Assembly (NCBI GenBank): GCA_022836615.1
Contig: MU405221.1
Coordinates: forward strand, 62,001 to 126,000
DNA length: 64,000 bases
From: Annulohypoxylon bovei var. microspora
Taxonomy: Eukaryota; Ascomycota; Sordariomycetes; Xylariales; Hypoxylaceae
Direction of reading: 5' to 3'
Numbering within the stretch: position 1 is the first letter of the stretch; each line of letters begins with the position of its first letter. Under the pieces are notes generated by a model. The model was not told where the DNA came from. It ran no database searches and saw nothing but the letters and a program-made list of their open reading frames with translations. A program made the position numbers and the translations under genes. Positions 49,501-62,218 of this stretch are shown one piece after another.

Positions 49501-51703
49501 AATCTGGTTCTTCGAAGCATGTGTGAAGCTCATCTGCTAGGTTTCAGGATCTCTATTGAGGCGGCGTCCTATCGAGTTAAGTCCTTCTTGTTCGTATGCA
49601 AGTCATCAGGAGCTCCCCAGTCGCTAGCATAGAGCAACGTCCAGCTCCGGGATGTTGGTGTTCCTTACTGGTTGATAACAAGGGTGTATATATTATCAAA
49701 GGGATACCATCGGCCGATCGACATCAGGCAATGTTTACCAGTTATTCCCCATCTTGATCGACTAGTTTCAGCTCTCTTCCAATGGATAAGGAATCGTAGG
49801 TCGCATTGATACGCCAATCTCCAGATATGATGGGAGAGCTCCAAATAATCTCCCGGCAACGAATTGGACTTTTCATGTCGCCCGTGCTCTTCCAGATCAG
49901 CCCGGCTACCACATGGGTATCTAGGCCATCCTCCTAACTGGTAGCATGCATGAGTGCAACGACAAGACCCCTTCGGCCATTACGAGGGCTTCTGCTCATC
50001 CGCATAGCTGTAGCCTGCATGAGGAAGCTAGCCCTGCGCGTACATACGTTTGCGGTTCTTTGGGTGAGCCTCATGATGTTTTAGAGTAAAGACTAGCGGA
50101 TATGTCACTTTAGCTATTGGCAGCGGAGTCCTTGATACAAGGACTAGCAGCGATATCACATATCGGAATTTATCAATGTGCTTACCATTTACCTAGTATG
50201 TTACAATGCGACGTTAATATGTGGAATATCACATCTCAAAAGAATCACCGAGAGAATGGCTTAATATTTTACGAGTCTCAATATGGAACTAGTGTCTATT
50301 GCATACTTATGAGACGATTGGAGAACGGCGATATCGGTACGTGTTCTTCAGGTGAAACGAACGTACCTAGGTATAGTTACGTGTGATAGATTCAATGTAT
50401 GTAATATTGCCTTCTTCTATAGTTCTCTTACTACATATCTTAGGTATACGTAAGCAGTAGTTATGGAAAATAGCATATTATGTATTAGCATAAATCACAT
50501 GAAAGTCTTAAGTATAACTATCTATAGGTAGTTAGGAGAATTGAAACTAAGAGAATCGAACTACAACTTGTGTTGTTTCATGTTTCAAGATGACGAAGTT
50601 GAGCCTGTATGCCAGGCATATGTAGCATGGAATGGCCGATGCCTACACCTGTCCAAAAGGAATAGGGGAAAGGTAAAAAATGGGTAGATATTTCTTGATC
50701 AAGTACATGGTACCAGATTGGATAGAAAAAAGGCTACATGGATACCTGGGTATTGGGCGCTTCTTTTCGGGCTCGAGCTTCTTTCCAAGGGGCGCCCCAT
50801 GTACCTACGTAAGTACCGGTACAAATCTTGGGTACTAGCGACCGGTGGCGCTGCACTGGCCACACTGCAGCATTTTCAGCTCTCGTTGTTCAGTAATTCT
50901 TCTCTTATTTGCCTACAACCTGCAGAACCTGTTCGGGTCATATGCAAGTCGCAACACAGCCCACTAAACTTGCAGTGCACGCCAAAGGCCACACCAAGAC
51001 TACAAGGGCTACACTGGGCCCTCTTTGCCGCGCATGACTAGGATGGTCAGGATGTGTCGGCCGTGGTATCGGTGGATTTTTTTCTTCTCTAGATGCCTGC
51101 CACAAGCTACATGCTACATGCTACATAGGCCCTGTAGCTTGTGGTGGTGCGTTGCGGTGCCTCGCCTGCGGATGCTACCTACATCTGCGTCTGCGTCTGC
51201 GTTAATGATGGTGGTGGTGTTCCTAATGCACGACGGTGGGCCTTCTATGGGAAACCAGAACCAGACCTGATCGAACAGAGCTAGGCATGCTCCGAGAGGG
51301 ATTAGATGGGCTACTGACGGGTTGGAGGATATAATCCATCGCACACAACCTACCTAGAATGGCATACAAGGGGTAGAGAGCACCGAAAACCACCGAAGAA
51401 GAGTATTGCTATAACACACCCCCACCACCCGGCAACACGAGTTTCTTACACTCCTTCTTTCTTCTTCACGAGATACTCGTCCATCGTTCTCTTCTTCTTA
51501 TTTGCGGTCGAAGGCGTACACGCTAATTCCCCAGTCTTGGGAACGCCTAGTCCCAGTGCCGTATTTTTTATTACTATTCGCCTTTCCCATCTGACTGACC
51601 CCCCCTTCTCTCTTGAGTAACCGCTCTCCACCGCTTTTACAAAATATCCCTTGTCACTTTTTCCCCCTCTGTCTTCCTACCTTGAAAGCCCTAAACTTAT
51701 ACG
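46506..51703. other. Intergenic region, 5.2 kb, with no supported gene
   Basis: I cannot support a functional gene. Two minus-strand frames at 48524-48763 and 48319-48516 could be joined by one frameshift and might be a decayed gene. An inverted repeat CACAAGCTAC / GTAGCTTGTG lies near 51099-51143 around tandem ACATGCT copies. CT-rich tracts near 51448-51480 and 51655-51685 suit the promoter of the gene at 51704. Confidence 0.5.
48319..48763 (-). pseudogene. Possible decayed coding region, unassigned
   Basis: One frame covers 48763 down to 48524 (79 residues, including FFGSFFHYPVSHLVRYE) and a second covers 48516 down to 48319 (including SGLFGGRYSLKCERHNL). Their ends adjoin, and a single-base shift would join them through the segment ERLLDN. 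The residue make-up is protein-like, but no family is recognised and no intact start or splice structure was found. It could equally be chance. Confidence 0.2.
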
Positions 51704-52732
51704 ATGCCTCCACAACTTTTACCGGCTTCGGCTGCCGCTTTTGCCCCCCGAGCTTCATCCGTCAACGTTGTCTTGGGCTCGAAGGTCGAACCGTGGTTAA
51801 CACAAACTCTCAAGCGCATCAACAGAGTCAAGAGGCCGCTCAACAGCATACCGCAACATCAAAGATGTCTAACCGAGACGCTGTCGTCGTCGAACGCTAT
51901 CTGGACTCTAACTTCTTTAATGCTGGACAAGGCGCCCGAGTCTGAGTTGCGCAGGGATTCTAATCCGTTAATAGAGGCCATCTTCAACCACCAGATCATA
52001 CATGTCGAGGCTTATATCGTTCACGTCGATATGGTATTGCGGAATGAAGTTGCATATAAGTTGACGCCCGGCTCGATAGAAGCGCTCATCGAGTATCATA
52101 AGGAAATCTACTGCGTTAACGCTAAGGCTGACACTTACGACTGGCCCGAGAAGGAGCAGCATGCCAAAAAATTACACGAGGACTTTATCCAGGCTATCAA
52201 TAAGTTCGTTTTCAGGACCCACGTTTCTGCTCTGGAAGGATTAGAAGAGGAGGGAGCTGGAGAGTTGCTTTGTGGGAAGAGCGAGGAGGTCAAGAATAAC
52301 ATCATGGGATTATTGAATAAACCCCTGCTACCGCCGCCGCCGAAGATCGTCGATGTTGTCCGCCAGCCGCCATTACTGCCTAGCTCGCCTATAGGCGCGA
52401 ATATTTGGTCGCAAGCTACTCACTCGCCTGCGATGCCCGCCCCGGTCGACCCATGGCGCGTGCTGCCTTCTAGCCCTAGTGTCACGTCCTCGGTAGAGTC
52501 GAATACGCCGATATGGGCTAATATGGCTTTGCATGAAATTCAAGTGCCTTCGCCAACCGTGCCGTATAGCCAACCATACTCTACGGCCGGAATGTTTTAC
52601 AGCTCACCGATGGTAACGTCTCCGATTCCGGCGCTACCGCTTCCCAGCATGTTAGCGTCGCAATGTGGTGTGGGCGTTGGGTACGGCGGTTTCGGTTGGG
52701 ATCGATATCAAGAGTACACGACGACCATATGA
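51704..52732 (+). CDS. Hypothetical protein, Pro/Ser-rich C-terminal half
   Basis: One uninterrupted frame of 342 residues from the ATG at 51704. Residues 85-210 look like a folded, mostly helical region (for example IEALIEYHKEIYCVNAKAD and KLHEDFIQAINKFVF). From about 220 on it is Pro/Ser/Thr-rich low complexity, including LLPPPPK, and it ends in a Gly/Tyr-rich tail. I do not recognise the family. The N-terminal 80 residues are doubtful: another frame starting at 51865 (MSNRDAVVVERYLDSNFFN, with A at -3) is more protein-like and stops at 51945, just where the main frame becomes convincing. A single-base frameshift, in the genome or in the assembly, would fuse that start to the body. No canonical intron was found there. 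CT-rich promoter sequence precedes the gene. Confidence 0.55.
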   Translation: MPPQLLPASAAAFAPRASSVNVVLGSKVEPWLTQTLKRINRVKRPLNSIPQHQRCLTETLSSSNAIWTLTSLMLDKAPESELRRDSNPLIEAIFNHQIIHVEAYIVHVDMVLRNEVAYKLTPGSIEALIEYHKEIYCVNAKADTYDWPEKEQHAKKLHEDFIQAINKFVFRTHVSALEGLEEEGAGELLCGKSEEVKNNIMGLLNKPLLPPPPKIVDVVRQPPLLPSSPIGANIWSQATHSPAMPAPVDPWRVLPSSPSVTSSVESNTPIWANMALHEIQVPSPTVPYSQPYSTAGMFYSSPMVTSPIPALPLPSMLASQCGVGVGYGGFGWDRYQEYTTTI

Positions 52733-55700
52733 CAACCACCGCCTACCACGGGGGATCACCACCCAGTGGTAACGACCTCGTAAACGATTTTTGGTTCAGG
52801 ATCCCCTCAATCCAAACAAGGGATCCTCGGCATAGATCTCATCGCATCCCCCAGGCATACCGGCGTTTTGCATCAACCAGGAGCGAACTCTCGACCGTTT
52901 TGGCATATATAATAATCTCGGTGTTTTTATTTTCTATTTTCTCTATGTCTAGCAAGCGAGCGTCTGATTTTCTGGGAAATATATCCCCTATATAACAACC
53001 GCCAGCTCGGTCATAGGCTGTATTTTTTTCACCTCATCATGTCAGGGACTGGGTGGGTTATCTGATTGCATTTACAAGTAGGGCAGTGCCTCGAGATATA
53101 TGAGGTCGGATTTTCCTTTATACGTTAAAATAAGAGGTATACGCAGCAATGCACCCTATCATCTCCCGGCAAAGACCAGGACAAGTGGATTTTGGACTAC
53201 CACATTTTTCTTTTCCTCTCGTTATACGGCATAAAGCGGCTTTCTTAGAAAAGATACCCCGATCAAATAAACGCGACATCGTGGACGATTAAGTTCGATC
53301 CTTCAGTCAGCGCGCTCGCTCCAAGGAATTTACTTTTTTTTTCTTTTCCCAGGCCTCGGTTTCATGGGTTACGACTGTACGAACGACCTAATAACGAATA
53401 CTCCATACGGGCTTAATGACGACTTGACACGACGAAAGGGACCATTATTCAACTTGACGTTGAACATCCTCTTCGAGATACGAAATCCCATCAGGCAGCG
53501 ACGGACTATTCGAAAGGAAGAATGCAAGGGACCGGGTTCCAATATTTGCATTTCTTACGCGGTCGATTCTACACGCTTCGCACAGAAACCGACATGAAAA
53601 AAGACACTGGTTGTCAAACATGCTAAGGCGTTTTTGGGCATTTCGCGATTCGAGCCGTGGCAAGATCGGCGACAATCCGGAAGCTCGATAGCTGGGACTT
53701 GGAAGCGAGAGGGGAAAAAGATCTCACGATCACATAAAAGAAGCTGGGCATAATATGGAAATCCCTGTTGAGCGGGGACATGCGGAGCCCTTTACTCGCC
53801 GTTTTGCCCACGTCATCACTAGAACCGTCATCACACCCCGGAACATAACCTCTCCCAGAGGCTTGACTAAGCGCCGCGTCGAGCTGGATGCAAGACGCGG
53901 CAGCTCTACCAACTCAAGAGTAGGCATACTTGGTGCGGACTGCTGGATATGCAGGAAGCCGCAATAGCCGATGAAGGGAGTTGGTTTGTTCTCTCATGGG
54001 GTAGAGGGCTAGGAATGATGTGCGGCAAATGTAGCACCGTCTCACTACTTCCGGATCCTCCCGGCGCGAAGAAAAGATTTCCCCGGGTCAGAGTGAAGGT
54101 GAGCCACACAGGGATACATTGCTGCGCATTGTATCAACCGGGTGGCATGAGATGCTGGATTATAGTGTAATGTCGGCGGTCGCCCTGGAGGCTGTTTTCA
54201 AACGCCGCCGACACCTGTGGAAAAAGCTCCCCCCTGCATTGTTTAGTTTGAAGACACGTATAGTACCTAGTTAATTGAACATTATCAAGTTCATAGCAAC
54301 ATGTGCCACCTGCTGCTTTCTCTTCTCCGATGGTAACTTGTTTTCTTTTTCTCTCTCCTGCGGTTGGGTTCCAACGCGCGGGGTGTGCATGAGTAAGAAA
54401 GAGGAAGGGAACGTAACACACTTCGTTACATGCGCCGTGCCGCTTCGACTCGGCCGTTGGGATGGGTGTTTGGGACTTTCCTTTCCGGTCGACAAGTTCC
54501 CCGTTTTGTGGCACTACAACTCCAAGTAGTAAGCTCTTTATAATATGCGGCATACATGCGTGTCAGCAACATAGCAAAGATGCGCAGGAAAACGACGACG
54601 ACGAGATTTTTGAGTTTCTTTTGTTACGGTACACCGCATATCACGCGCGGGGCGCAGTCGCACGGAAAGGGATAGGAATAGAGGAATTGTTTACCCGGAG
54701 TTGCTGTTGCGAAGCCTACCTGGGTACCCAAGCCCATCCATGGTAGTTTGAGTGATACCGGAACAACAACGGCGGGGCCAATTCACATCGAGACAAGTGT
54801 TGGTGAAGTTTTACTGCTACGACGTACGGAAACATATTCGAACCCACTCTCGGTCAATGGTCTTGTGGTTTACTACTACCTAGCGACCTATCTAAACCCT
54901 ATTCTTCGAATATACCTAACATACTTAGCTATGATATTCGTAGTATCCATAGACACTATCATAGTAGTATGTTCCGCGTATATAAACCCGTCTGCCGTGG
55001 ACCCGAGGCAGCGCGGATCCCGTCATGATCGATGTACCGAATAGGTAGGTACCTTATTCAGTTAGGCGCTGTTTTACTTTTGTTAGGGGAAAATGTGGGG
55101 GATCTTCAGGACTCCCTTTTAGCTAGGTAGATGTGATGGATGTGATGTACGGTACAACCTAGGCTGCGTGGTCCTCACGTTTCTTGGGGAGTACTTGACA
55201 TGTGTCTCTGCTGCGCCACGCGGACATAAACAGACGTCGGAAGATCGCCCAAGCCATGATCGTTGAGATGTTTGTCTTTCAAACAATGGCCAAACAACAT
55301 ATTGAGGGGAAGCGGACACGGTAGGGCATGAATGCAAATGTAGGGCTGTGGCGGGGAGTATCTAACATGACGACCTGCGCCGTATCGCACTTAAGGAGGA
55401 GACCCGCCGCTGTTCGAAGCTACTGTCTTTCTTCACCGTGGCATCCATGGCATCCATGGTGCGACTACGACGTTGGTTGAACAACAAGCAAGTAAATGAC
55501 ACATAACCTGCCATGCGAAAATCATTCATCTTAATCATCTAATTATTCTAATTTCCGTGATGTTGTGTAATGCAGGTATATCGTAGGATCTAAAGCGCGG
55601 GGCGTATCGCAACGAATACAAGATACGCTGTAAGAAAATGAGAGTTGGCAAAGGAGTCCGGAGTAAATGTATATCAGGATCTTATGACATTCGCACGATT

Positions 55701-58044
55701 CCCGCATATGCTTGCTTACCACCCCTCTCTCAAGGTGCTGACCGTAAGATGCGATGCCCATATATGCATCCCATGCGGATGAGGCATATTCCAAGGCGGG
55801 ATCATCACAGCCCTATCACCCATTTTCCCATTCTATTGAGAAGATGGGGAGATGGAATATAGCCTGTTGGTCGCGATTGTAGGAGGTTAGTGCGGCTGAG
55901 TTTCCTACCCTCCCTAACCCTGGGAATAATTTCTCCTTTTTCCTTCTGTCGCATCGACCTCCAACATGAAGCACTCAGCTGGTTGGTTTTTATCTTATTT
56001 TAATAGAATTAATTCCCTTTCCGGGATATGAACACAACAGTAGGTAGACTAGACTAGGAACGGTGTCAGCAATTTCTATTGGGTAGCTTACGAGAAGAAG
56101 TATATACAGAGCTTAGTATATTGTCCTATCTAGGTAGTACGTATATATTTACATGTGTTAAGGGGCCATGGAAAATTCAAGGGGCCGGAAATAGCAACAC
56201 GGGAAGGCCCGAAAGTTAATCGGCCGTGCCGCCCCTTTCCCAGACTATCGGGAAAGTTTAATCGGCCGCTTGTTTCGTCTTTTTCTTTTTTCTTTTTTAC
56301 TAGACAATCGCCTCAAAGGGTAGACTTGGGGGCTAGAAGGTTTCGCCATGTGTGCCACGCGGTAATACTGTAGTACATAAGGCTCCATGTCTGAGGGAGG
56401 CCCGCATATGTAGGCAAATACCTGACTTGGAGGCGCTTCGGGGGCAATGCCGCACCTCCGCATGCCAAGCTCAAACTGTTCCGCGCAAAGTTCTGCGGGC
56501 GCATGGCAGCCGTTGTCTACCTACCTAAATCTCGTTTCTCAGTACAACATAAAGCGGTGGCGTCACCATCGTCACATCTAGATTTCGCATGGGAACGGCG
56601 CAGCAGCCGCGGACAGGAAAAATCCAATATAACCAACGTTAGAAGTACATAAACCTACATCATTCACCGCCAATTCGAAGACTATATGATAGGTATGTAT
56701 GTACGACGAGAGCAACAACGAACAGGTGTTTCCGAAAAGATGGCCCGAGGCAAGGCGTGACCCTTGGGCAGGGGGGGCGTGGTATCATCTAGATCATGTA
56801 ATCTATGTGTATGTTAGCCGTCTCTCCAGCCCTACATACCGAAAGAGACGCTGACCGTCGCATTCTGTGTGGAGTGATCGACGATAATGCCTACGTCGGC
56901 AGCTGATCAAAGAAAGCCCGGTTCATTTCCATCGAAAAAAAAGGTGCACATATGCTGCCGACGTGTGCGACACCCTCGTCCAGCTCATCCAGGCTAGCAG
57001 GCAGCCTTGATACCCAATCTGTAAGGTCGCCCGGAATGAAGACGCACCACCAACCGAGCCTCCGGGATGCGCGTATGACATCAATATATCAATATTAGCT
57101 TTGACCTTCGACGGAAGTTCCTCCTTCCCCGGCCCCTCACCATGCAACCCAACAGCTGACTCAGACCTGTCGGCTGGTAAAGACTTGTTTTAAGCTACCA
57201 GGTTTCGTGGGCGTGGGACGACATGGAGATAGGGAACACGACAGCCTTATTGTTTCGTATTTCTACGACGTTGGAGTAAACTACGGCCGTGTCCATAGTA
57301 GTCTACCTAGTGTGAGAGCCGGCTACAGTGGGTGATTTCAGGAATGTCAGCCCCTAACCCCCTCTTGTAAGATTGAACTGTAAGGAATCGGCAAAGCATA
57401 TTCTAGTATGGAAGGCATAATCATCCCCTCATACTCTCTATAAGATAAGCGAGCTGAGCATGCCTTTTCGATTCTTTCATGTCTCCAACTCCGTAAGATC
57501 AGCAGAACCTAGTCAGGCTTTGAAGGACCTTTTTCATTGCGACATAGCTACGAGCCTAGAATTAGAAGTCTCACTAACCTATGCAATAGGCTATTCCAAA
57601 GAGAGTAAGTACGCCGAAAGGCGAGGAGATGATTAATCTAGCTTTTCATATAGTGCCTAGGTTAGGTAGTAACATCAAGGAAACTCTTTTTTGGCTCGTT
57701 GCCTAAACGTATCAAATTATTCATATACCTAGGTGAGTGAGACTCTGTCACACGTGTGGTACTCTATTGTCATACGTGAGGGTTAAAAATATACAAGTCA
57801 GTATTAACTACCTGGAAGACTTAGAAGTAATTGCTGCTAGTATTAGAATTAAAATTCCTAGACTTAAGAGGGAAATATGTCCGGATTATATATAGCATAG
57901 TATACTCGGTATCTACCTACCTAGTAGGCATGTATGCACGTATATACAGATAAAAGCAAATATATGGACAGTAACGACTGATAGAATGATATACAGACTC
58001 CAAAGTTGAGTTTCGTAGCTTTTCCTCCCCGGAAGTTAGATATT
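52733..58044. other. Intergenic region, 5.3 kb, with no supported gene
   Basis: The first few hundred bases should include the 3' untranslated region of the gene ending at 52732, and the last part the 3' end of the oxidase gene. Several overlapping short frames (for example 53949-54170, 54134-54553) lack domains. A direct repeat GAAAGTTAATCGGCCG / GAAAGTTTAATCGGCCG lies near 56210 and 56250. CCTAGGT motifs recur near 57655, 57727 and 57915. Confidence 0.5.
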
Positions 58045-60667
58045 TCACAAAGCGGCGCGAAGCCGACCTTCTTTCTTCAAGTCTCGCGAGATGCCCCTGG
58101 CAATCCAATCCGCGATGGCCATATTAGTTATCATGGGATTGACGCCACTCGCAGACGGAAAGACGCTCGCGTCGGCCACATATAAGTTCTGCGCTTCCCA
58201 AACTCTACCTTCGGGGTCGACGACGCCGCGGGACGGGTGTGCGCTCATACGATTAGTGCCCATCTGATGCGCCGAAGTGAATGTGGCGTCGGGGAAGCTA
58301 AGTCCGGTGCGTTCAAGGTTGTTGATCCAGGCGACGAAATCGGGGTCGTTGATGCCTTGGTCGATGTTGCCGTCCTCGCCCCTTTCCGTGGTAGGGCCGG
58401 CCGGCTTAGAGCGTCTCACAAACGATGGCACGCTGTGGATGAAGGGCCAGATTTCGGTCGCACCTTGGATATAACACAATTTTGCCAGGGCAACGATACC
58501 AGCTAGTATATGCTTGCGATCAAAGGCAGATGGGTGGTAATCGACGATAGGTCGTCCGTCGTCTGGATCCGGATACACGCGGCCGGTGTCACGGTCCCGA
58601 GCTATGGCGATGTAGGTATTCATCTGACGACAGCGGAGTGCATCAAGTTTCCACTGAAGGGCATTCCGCCATGGGTGTTCAAATAGAAACATATCAAGCT
58701 GGATTTAACATAATGTAAGTGAGTCGAGGATGGCTAGGTATGTAAAGAAGGTAAAGGGGTCTTACAATCATGCTACTCGGCTCAAGTTTCACTCCATGTC
58801 CTTTACCATCGAGGTTTTCAAAGCTAGTGCATACGCTCGTCAAAATACTGCCTACATAGCATTGTTAGTTGTAGTACCGTATAGTTTTAACATACATAGG
58901 ATAGATTATGCTCACCTTCCCAGCCTTTGACGTCCTCGTCAAAGGTAGCATTGACATGGCAAACGGGATGTATGTGAAGATTCTTTCCAATATGGGGATT
59001 CTAGTAGTAGATTAGTTAGACGAAACTCAAGATCATTCTTTACATCTATAGTTGGGGATCTTACCTTCAGCCCACTTCTCATCAGTAGTAATGGACTCTG
59101 AAATGTGCCACAAGCTACTATCACCCTTTTTGCTCTAATTCGAAGCTGTCTTTGGATCCTATCCGAGTCGGGCGTATGGACACTCCCGTCCTTGTCTCGT
59201 GACGTCCATGTCCCTAACACCCCGACTGCCTGCTTAGATCCGCGTATGTTTTCAAAGAGTATCTCAGAAGCCTTGAATCCTTCAATGAACCTCGCGCCCG
59301 CTTTACTAGCAGCCGGAAGCCAGCTCACGGTTGGGCCCCGCTTCTCGCCGGACCCACAGCCAAGGGAACAACGACCGCAATAATGTTCCGCTCCTCCCGT
59401 ATTTTGAGGGCATGCCTTAGCAGACCAGCCAAGCTTTGTTGCTCCCTCGAGGATAACCTTTGCTCCATGGTTATGGAGTATGTGAGCATCGCTGACACCC
59501 ACTACAATCATGGTCAGCGAACCCCTATTAAGGCAAATCTCGTCTGTCGATGTACAAGCATTAGATTGGAAATCTCGAGAGAAAACTTACTGAAGTCACA
59601 TACGCGATCAAGGCAATTCTGGAATTCTTGCGTGGTGAAAAAGCTAAGTCCCTCATCTGCCCATTCTTGTCGCAGGTACCCCTGAGGCTGGAGGCAGACG
59701 CTCCAGTTTACAGTTCCCCCTCCTCCCCAGCAACTTCCTGCAATCACGTTCGTAGAGCCATCGGCGGTCTGTCCAGGGCCACCCTCGTAGAGATATTCGT
59801 GGGCCGCTTCGACAGTCATTGGTAGCTGGGAAGGAGGAAAGTAGTAGCCCTTATCAACAACGATGACTTTATGACCGGCCTCGGCAAGCACCTTGGCGCA
59901 TACAGCTCCTCCACAGCCGGATCCAACAATTACGACGTCAGTCTCGACCGTCTCGGGCTCGGATCCAGCTTCAAATTGCATGAAGTTGAAGTCGAATGAC
60001 GGTCCAGGTCGGTAGTTGTCGGCAACATCCTTATAGCCGCTAATTTCGTGCAATAGGGGGTCTGTTTTCGCAAAACAGACCCTCGCCAACTTGGTAATAG
60101 TCTTTGCAAGAAACGGCCAGGCACTAATCCACGATTGATTCCACGCTTGGATGATTGCTCCTCTGACGTGAACTGGCTGCTCGTGCAACGGGGTATAGTA
60201 GCCTGTCGCAGCCAGACTTCCAGGATGAGTCCTTTTCATGCCATTAGTTACGCACCATCTTACATTAAAGGCGAAATGGGACTTGGGTGGGTTTACGCTA
60301 TTATGTTTAGGATACGTCCTAGTTGCCTGCGGTCAGTGATCGGAACACCCTGTACAGTACGTTTAAGCAACCGCGTGAATCGCAGATTGTCCAACGGGCT
60401 CGCTTCCATATACTGGCGGAACTTCTGCTGATCTGGCGGATGCTGCAGAGACTTCTGGGTATGTTCGTAGGCTTCATCGTACTGGGACTGGGAGATGAAT
60501 AACTGGCCGTTCCTGTCTGACGCGCTTGACTCAGCGACAATCGACGGAATAACAGCGTCGATTAACGCAAACAGGACCTGCCATTGTACGTCGGAGAAGT
60601 AGTCATCAGATTGAAGGTCGGGGAGTTGGGTAGGAATAGGAGCCGCGAGATGGTGAGTAACACCCAT
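58045..60667 (-). CDS. Long-chain fatty alcohol oxidase, GMC family (six exons)
   Basis: Exons 60297-60667, 59591-60231, 59065-59501, 58916-59000, 58766-58851 and 58045-58698 give 757 residues, the usual length for fungal long-chain alcohol oxidases. The introns are 65, 89, 64, 64 and 66 bases, with GTAAAC, GTAAGT, GTAAGA, GTGAGC and GTAAGA donors. The joins restore family-typical segments such as DRVCDFMGVSDAHI and SGLKNPHIGKNLHIHP. The FAD-binding motif VVIVGSGCGG ends at residue 232. The Cys-rich segment HYCGRCSLGCGSGEK follows, and the C-terminal GMC block has SAHQMGTNRM (His684) and GVNPM (Asn727), the expected catalytic pair. The enzyme oxidises long-chain alcohols to aldehydes with O2, giving H2O2 (EC 1.1.3.20), in omega-oxidation or alkane use, normally on microsomal or peroxisomal membranes. 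The C-terminus RAAL is not a PTS1 signal. The substrate range is inferred from the family. Confidence 0.9.
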
Positions 60668-61457
60668 TATAGAGGCGGGGAAGTGGCGACGCTTATTATG
60701 AGGATAGTCAACTTTAGGAGATGTGATTTTAGGTATAAATCAAAATAGAAACTTGCTAGATTCACTCGGTAATAACTAGCTAGAGTTGTTGTATTATATT
60801 ATATAACAATGAACTGTAAATCTCGTAATTATATTATAAGTATTGACTTCTCGAGTTCTCGACTTCTGAACTCTTCCGAGTCTTTTGTTCTTTACCTATA
60901 CAACTTATGAGAGTAGTGCTGATTCATTATTGGGTAATTTCAATACCTAGGAGACCGTTGCACTATACCTCGGCTCCTTAGTCATCACGCTACGTGTAAC
61001 TAGAGGCCAATCATAATCAACTATAGAGTCAGGATAGGAGTTCAGCTCTCATAGAACCAGCCTCATTGCGGGGTATGAGCGGCATGGCTATTATTTGTTG
61101 CTATGTATATGTTGCTAATTCGTAGCTAGTGAACTAGTCGAGCTTGATTTGATACTATGATGGCCATATGTTAGTTAATACGTTATTGATGTATTTGATT
61201 TGGTTTGATATAATCGTCACCAACTCAATATCGTCGACCACAGCTTGGAAGGCCTCGTCGAGATTTACCATAGCAGTCGTTCGCGAAGCCAATAGAACCC
61301 GACGCGCCGGAAAGGTCGGTAGCGCGGACAAGAGACATTTCCGAATGTGCCGTTGAAGATCTTTACATAGGTAAAGATGTGGATATAGGTACCAAAATAG
61401 GTAGGCTGTAGATAGACATTTAGGTAGTTACTCATGATAAGTCGAATGAGGGGCTAT
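60668..61457. other. Intergenic region, promoter of the alcohol oxidase gene
   Basis: Upstream side of the minus-strand oxidase. A TATA-like stretch (TTATATTATATAAC on the plus strand, near 60793-60808) lies about 130 bases before the ATG. TACCTAGG-like words recur near 60952 and 61385-61430. No gene is seen. Confidence 0.5.
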
Positions 61458-61495
61458 GGGGGCGTTTTGCGCGAGAAGTTTTGATTAACTTATGG
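61458..61495 (+). repeat. Left 38-bp terminal inverted repeat
   Basis: Exact reverse complement of 63871-63908. Starts GGGGGCGTTTTGCGCGAG and ends TTAACTTATGG. Confidence 0.9.
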
Positions 61496-61727
61496 CCCGT
61501 GACACCCTAGCACATAAGTATGCAAAATCCAGTCTGAATTATGGGGTAATCCCCACCAAAATTCAGACCAATCAACGCAAATATGGATGTCGGTAAGTTT
61601 TTGGGTGTTTGTGGTTGCTTATTAAATTATAATATTTCAATATTTAATTTAAATTATAAAACTATTCGCAACCTCACCGGCTAATAAAGCTGCGAATAGC
61701 CTCATAAGTCAACCGGTTAATTGGTTA

Positions 61728-61894
61728 ATCAATCAACTAGTCAATTAACCAGTCAACCAACCAATCAATCAACCAGTCAACCAACCAATCAACCAACCAG
61801 TCAACCAACCAGTCAACCAACCAGTCAACCAACCAGTCAACCAACCAATCAACCAACCAGTCAATCAACCAGTCAATCAACCAGTCAATCAACC
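61728..61894. repeat. 12-bp minisatellite (CAACCAACCAGT)n
   Basis: About thirteen units of CAACCAACCAGT with CAAT/CAGT and CAATCAAC variants, perfect over several consecutive units near 61790-61850. The Ser/Gln/Pro/Thr open frame that crosses it is a product of the repeat. Confidence 0.92.
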
Positions 61895-62028
61895 ACCTGC
61901 ACAACCAGGGATTTTAATGGTTAAACGCGCTATACGAGATAATCATGCGCTATAATTATGCGTTATAATTATGCACTATAATATCACTAATACTCCCTAT
62001 AAATACAGGGAATTTAATAATTTAACAC

Positions 62029-62218
62029 TGTTGGCAGTAAAAGGGTTTTACTGGCCAAAGGGCGCTTTGTGGCTTTGTGTGGCTTTGTGTGGCTTGTGCC
62101 ATATAAGGCTACGTCTGCTTGGGATTGAAAGCTGGTAATTTGTACGTTCATACAACCACAGGATATCGTAATACATCACACGGTATTACACGAAACGCTA
62201 CGTGACCTATTGCCTTCA
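62029..62218 (+). repeat. 5' LTR, 190 bp
   Basis: Begins TGTTGGCAGTAAAAGGG and ends TTGCCTTCA. Near the start it holds the perfect inverted repeat CAGTAAAAGGGTTTTACTG, then three copies of a GGCTTTGTGT-like unit. The promoter and R-region start cannot be located by eye. Confidence 0.93.

Noticed and set aside
54134..54553. 139-codon minus-strand frame and overlapping plus-strand frames at 53949-54529
   Set aside because: Frames overlap on both strands with no domain, splice pattern or codon signal to choose one.
61721..61924. Ser/Gln/Pro/Thr-repeat open frame
   Set aside because: It arises from the 12-bp minisatellite, whose unit length is a multiple of three; the start codon is TTG.
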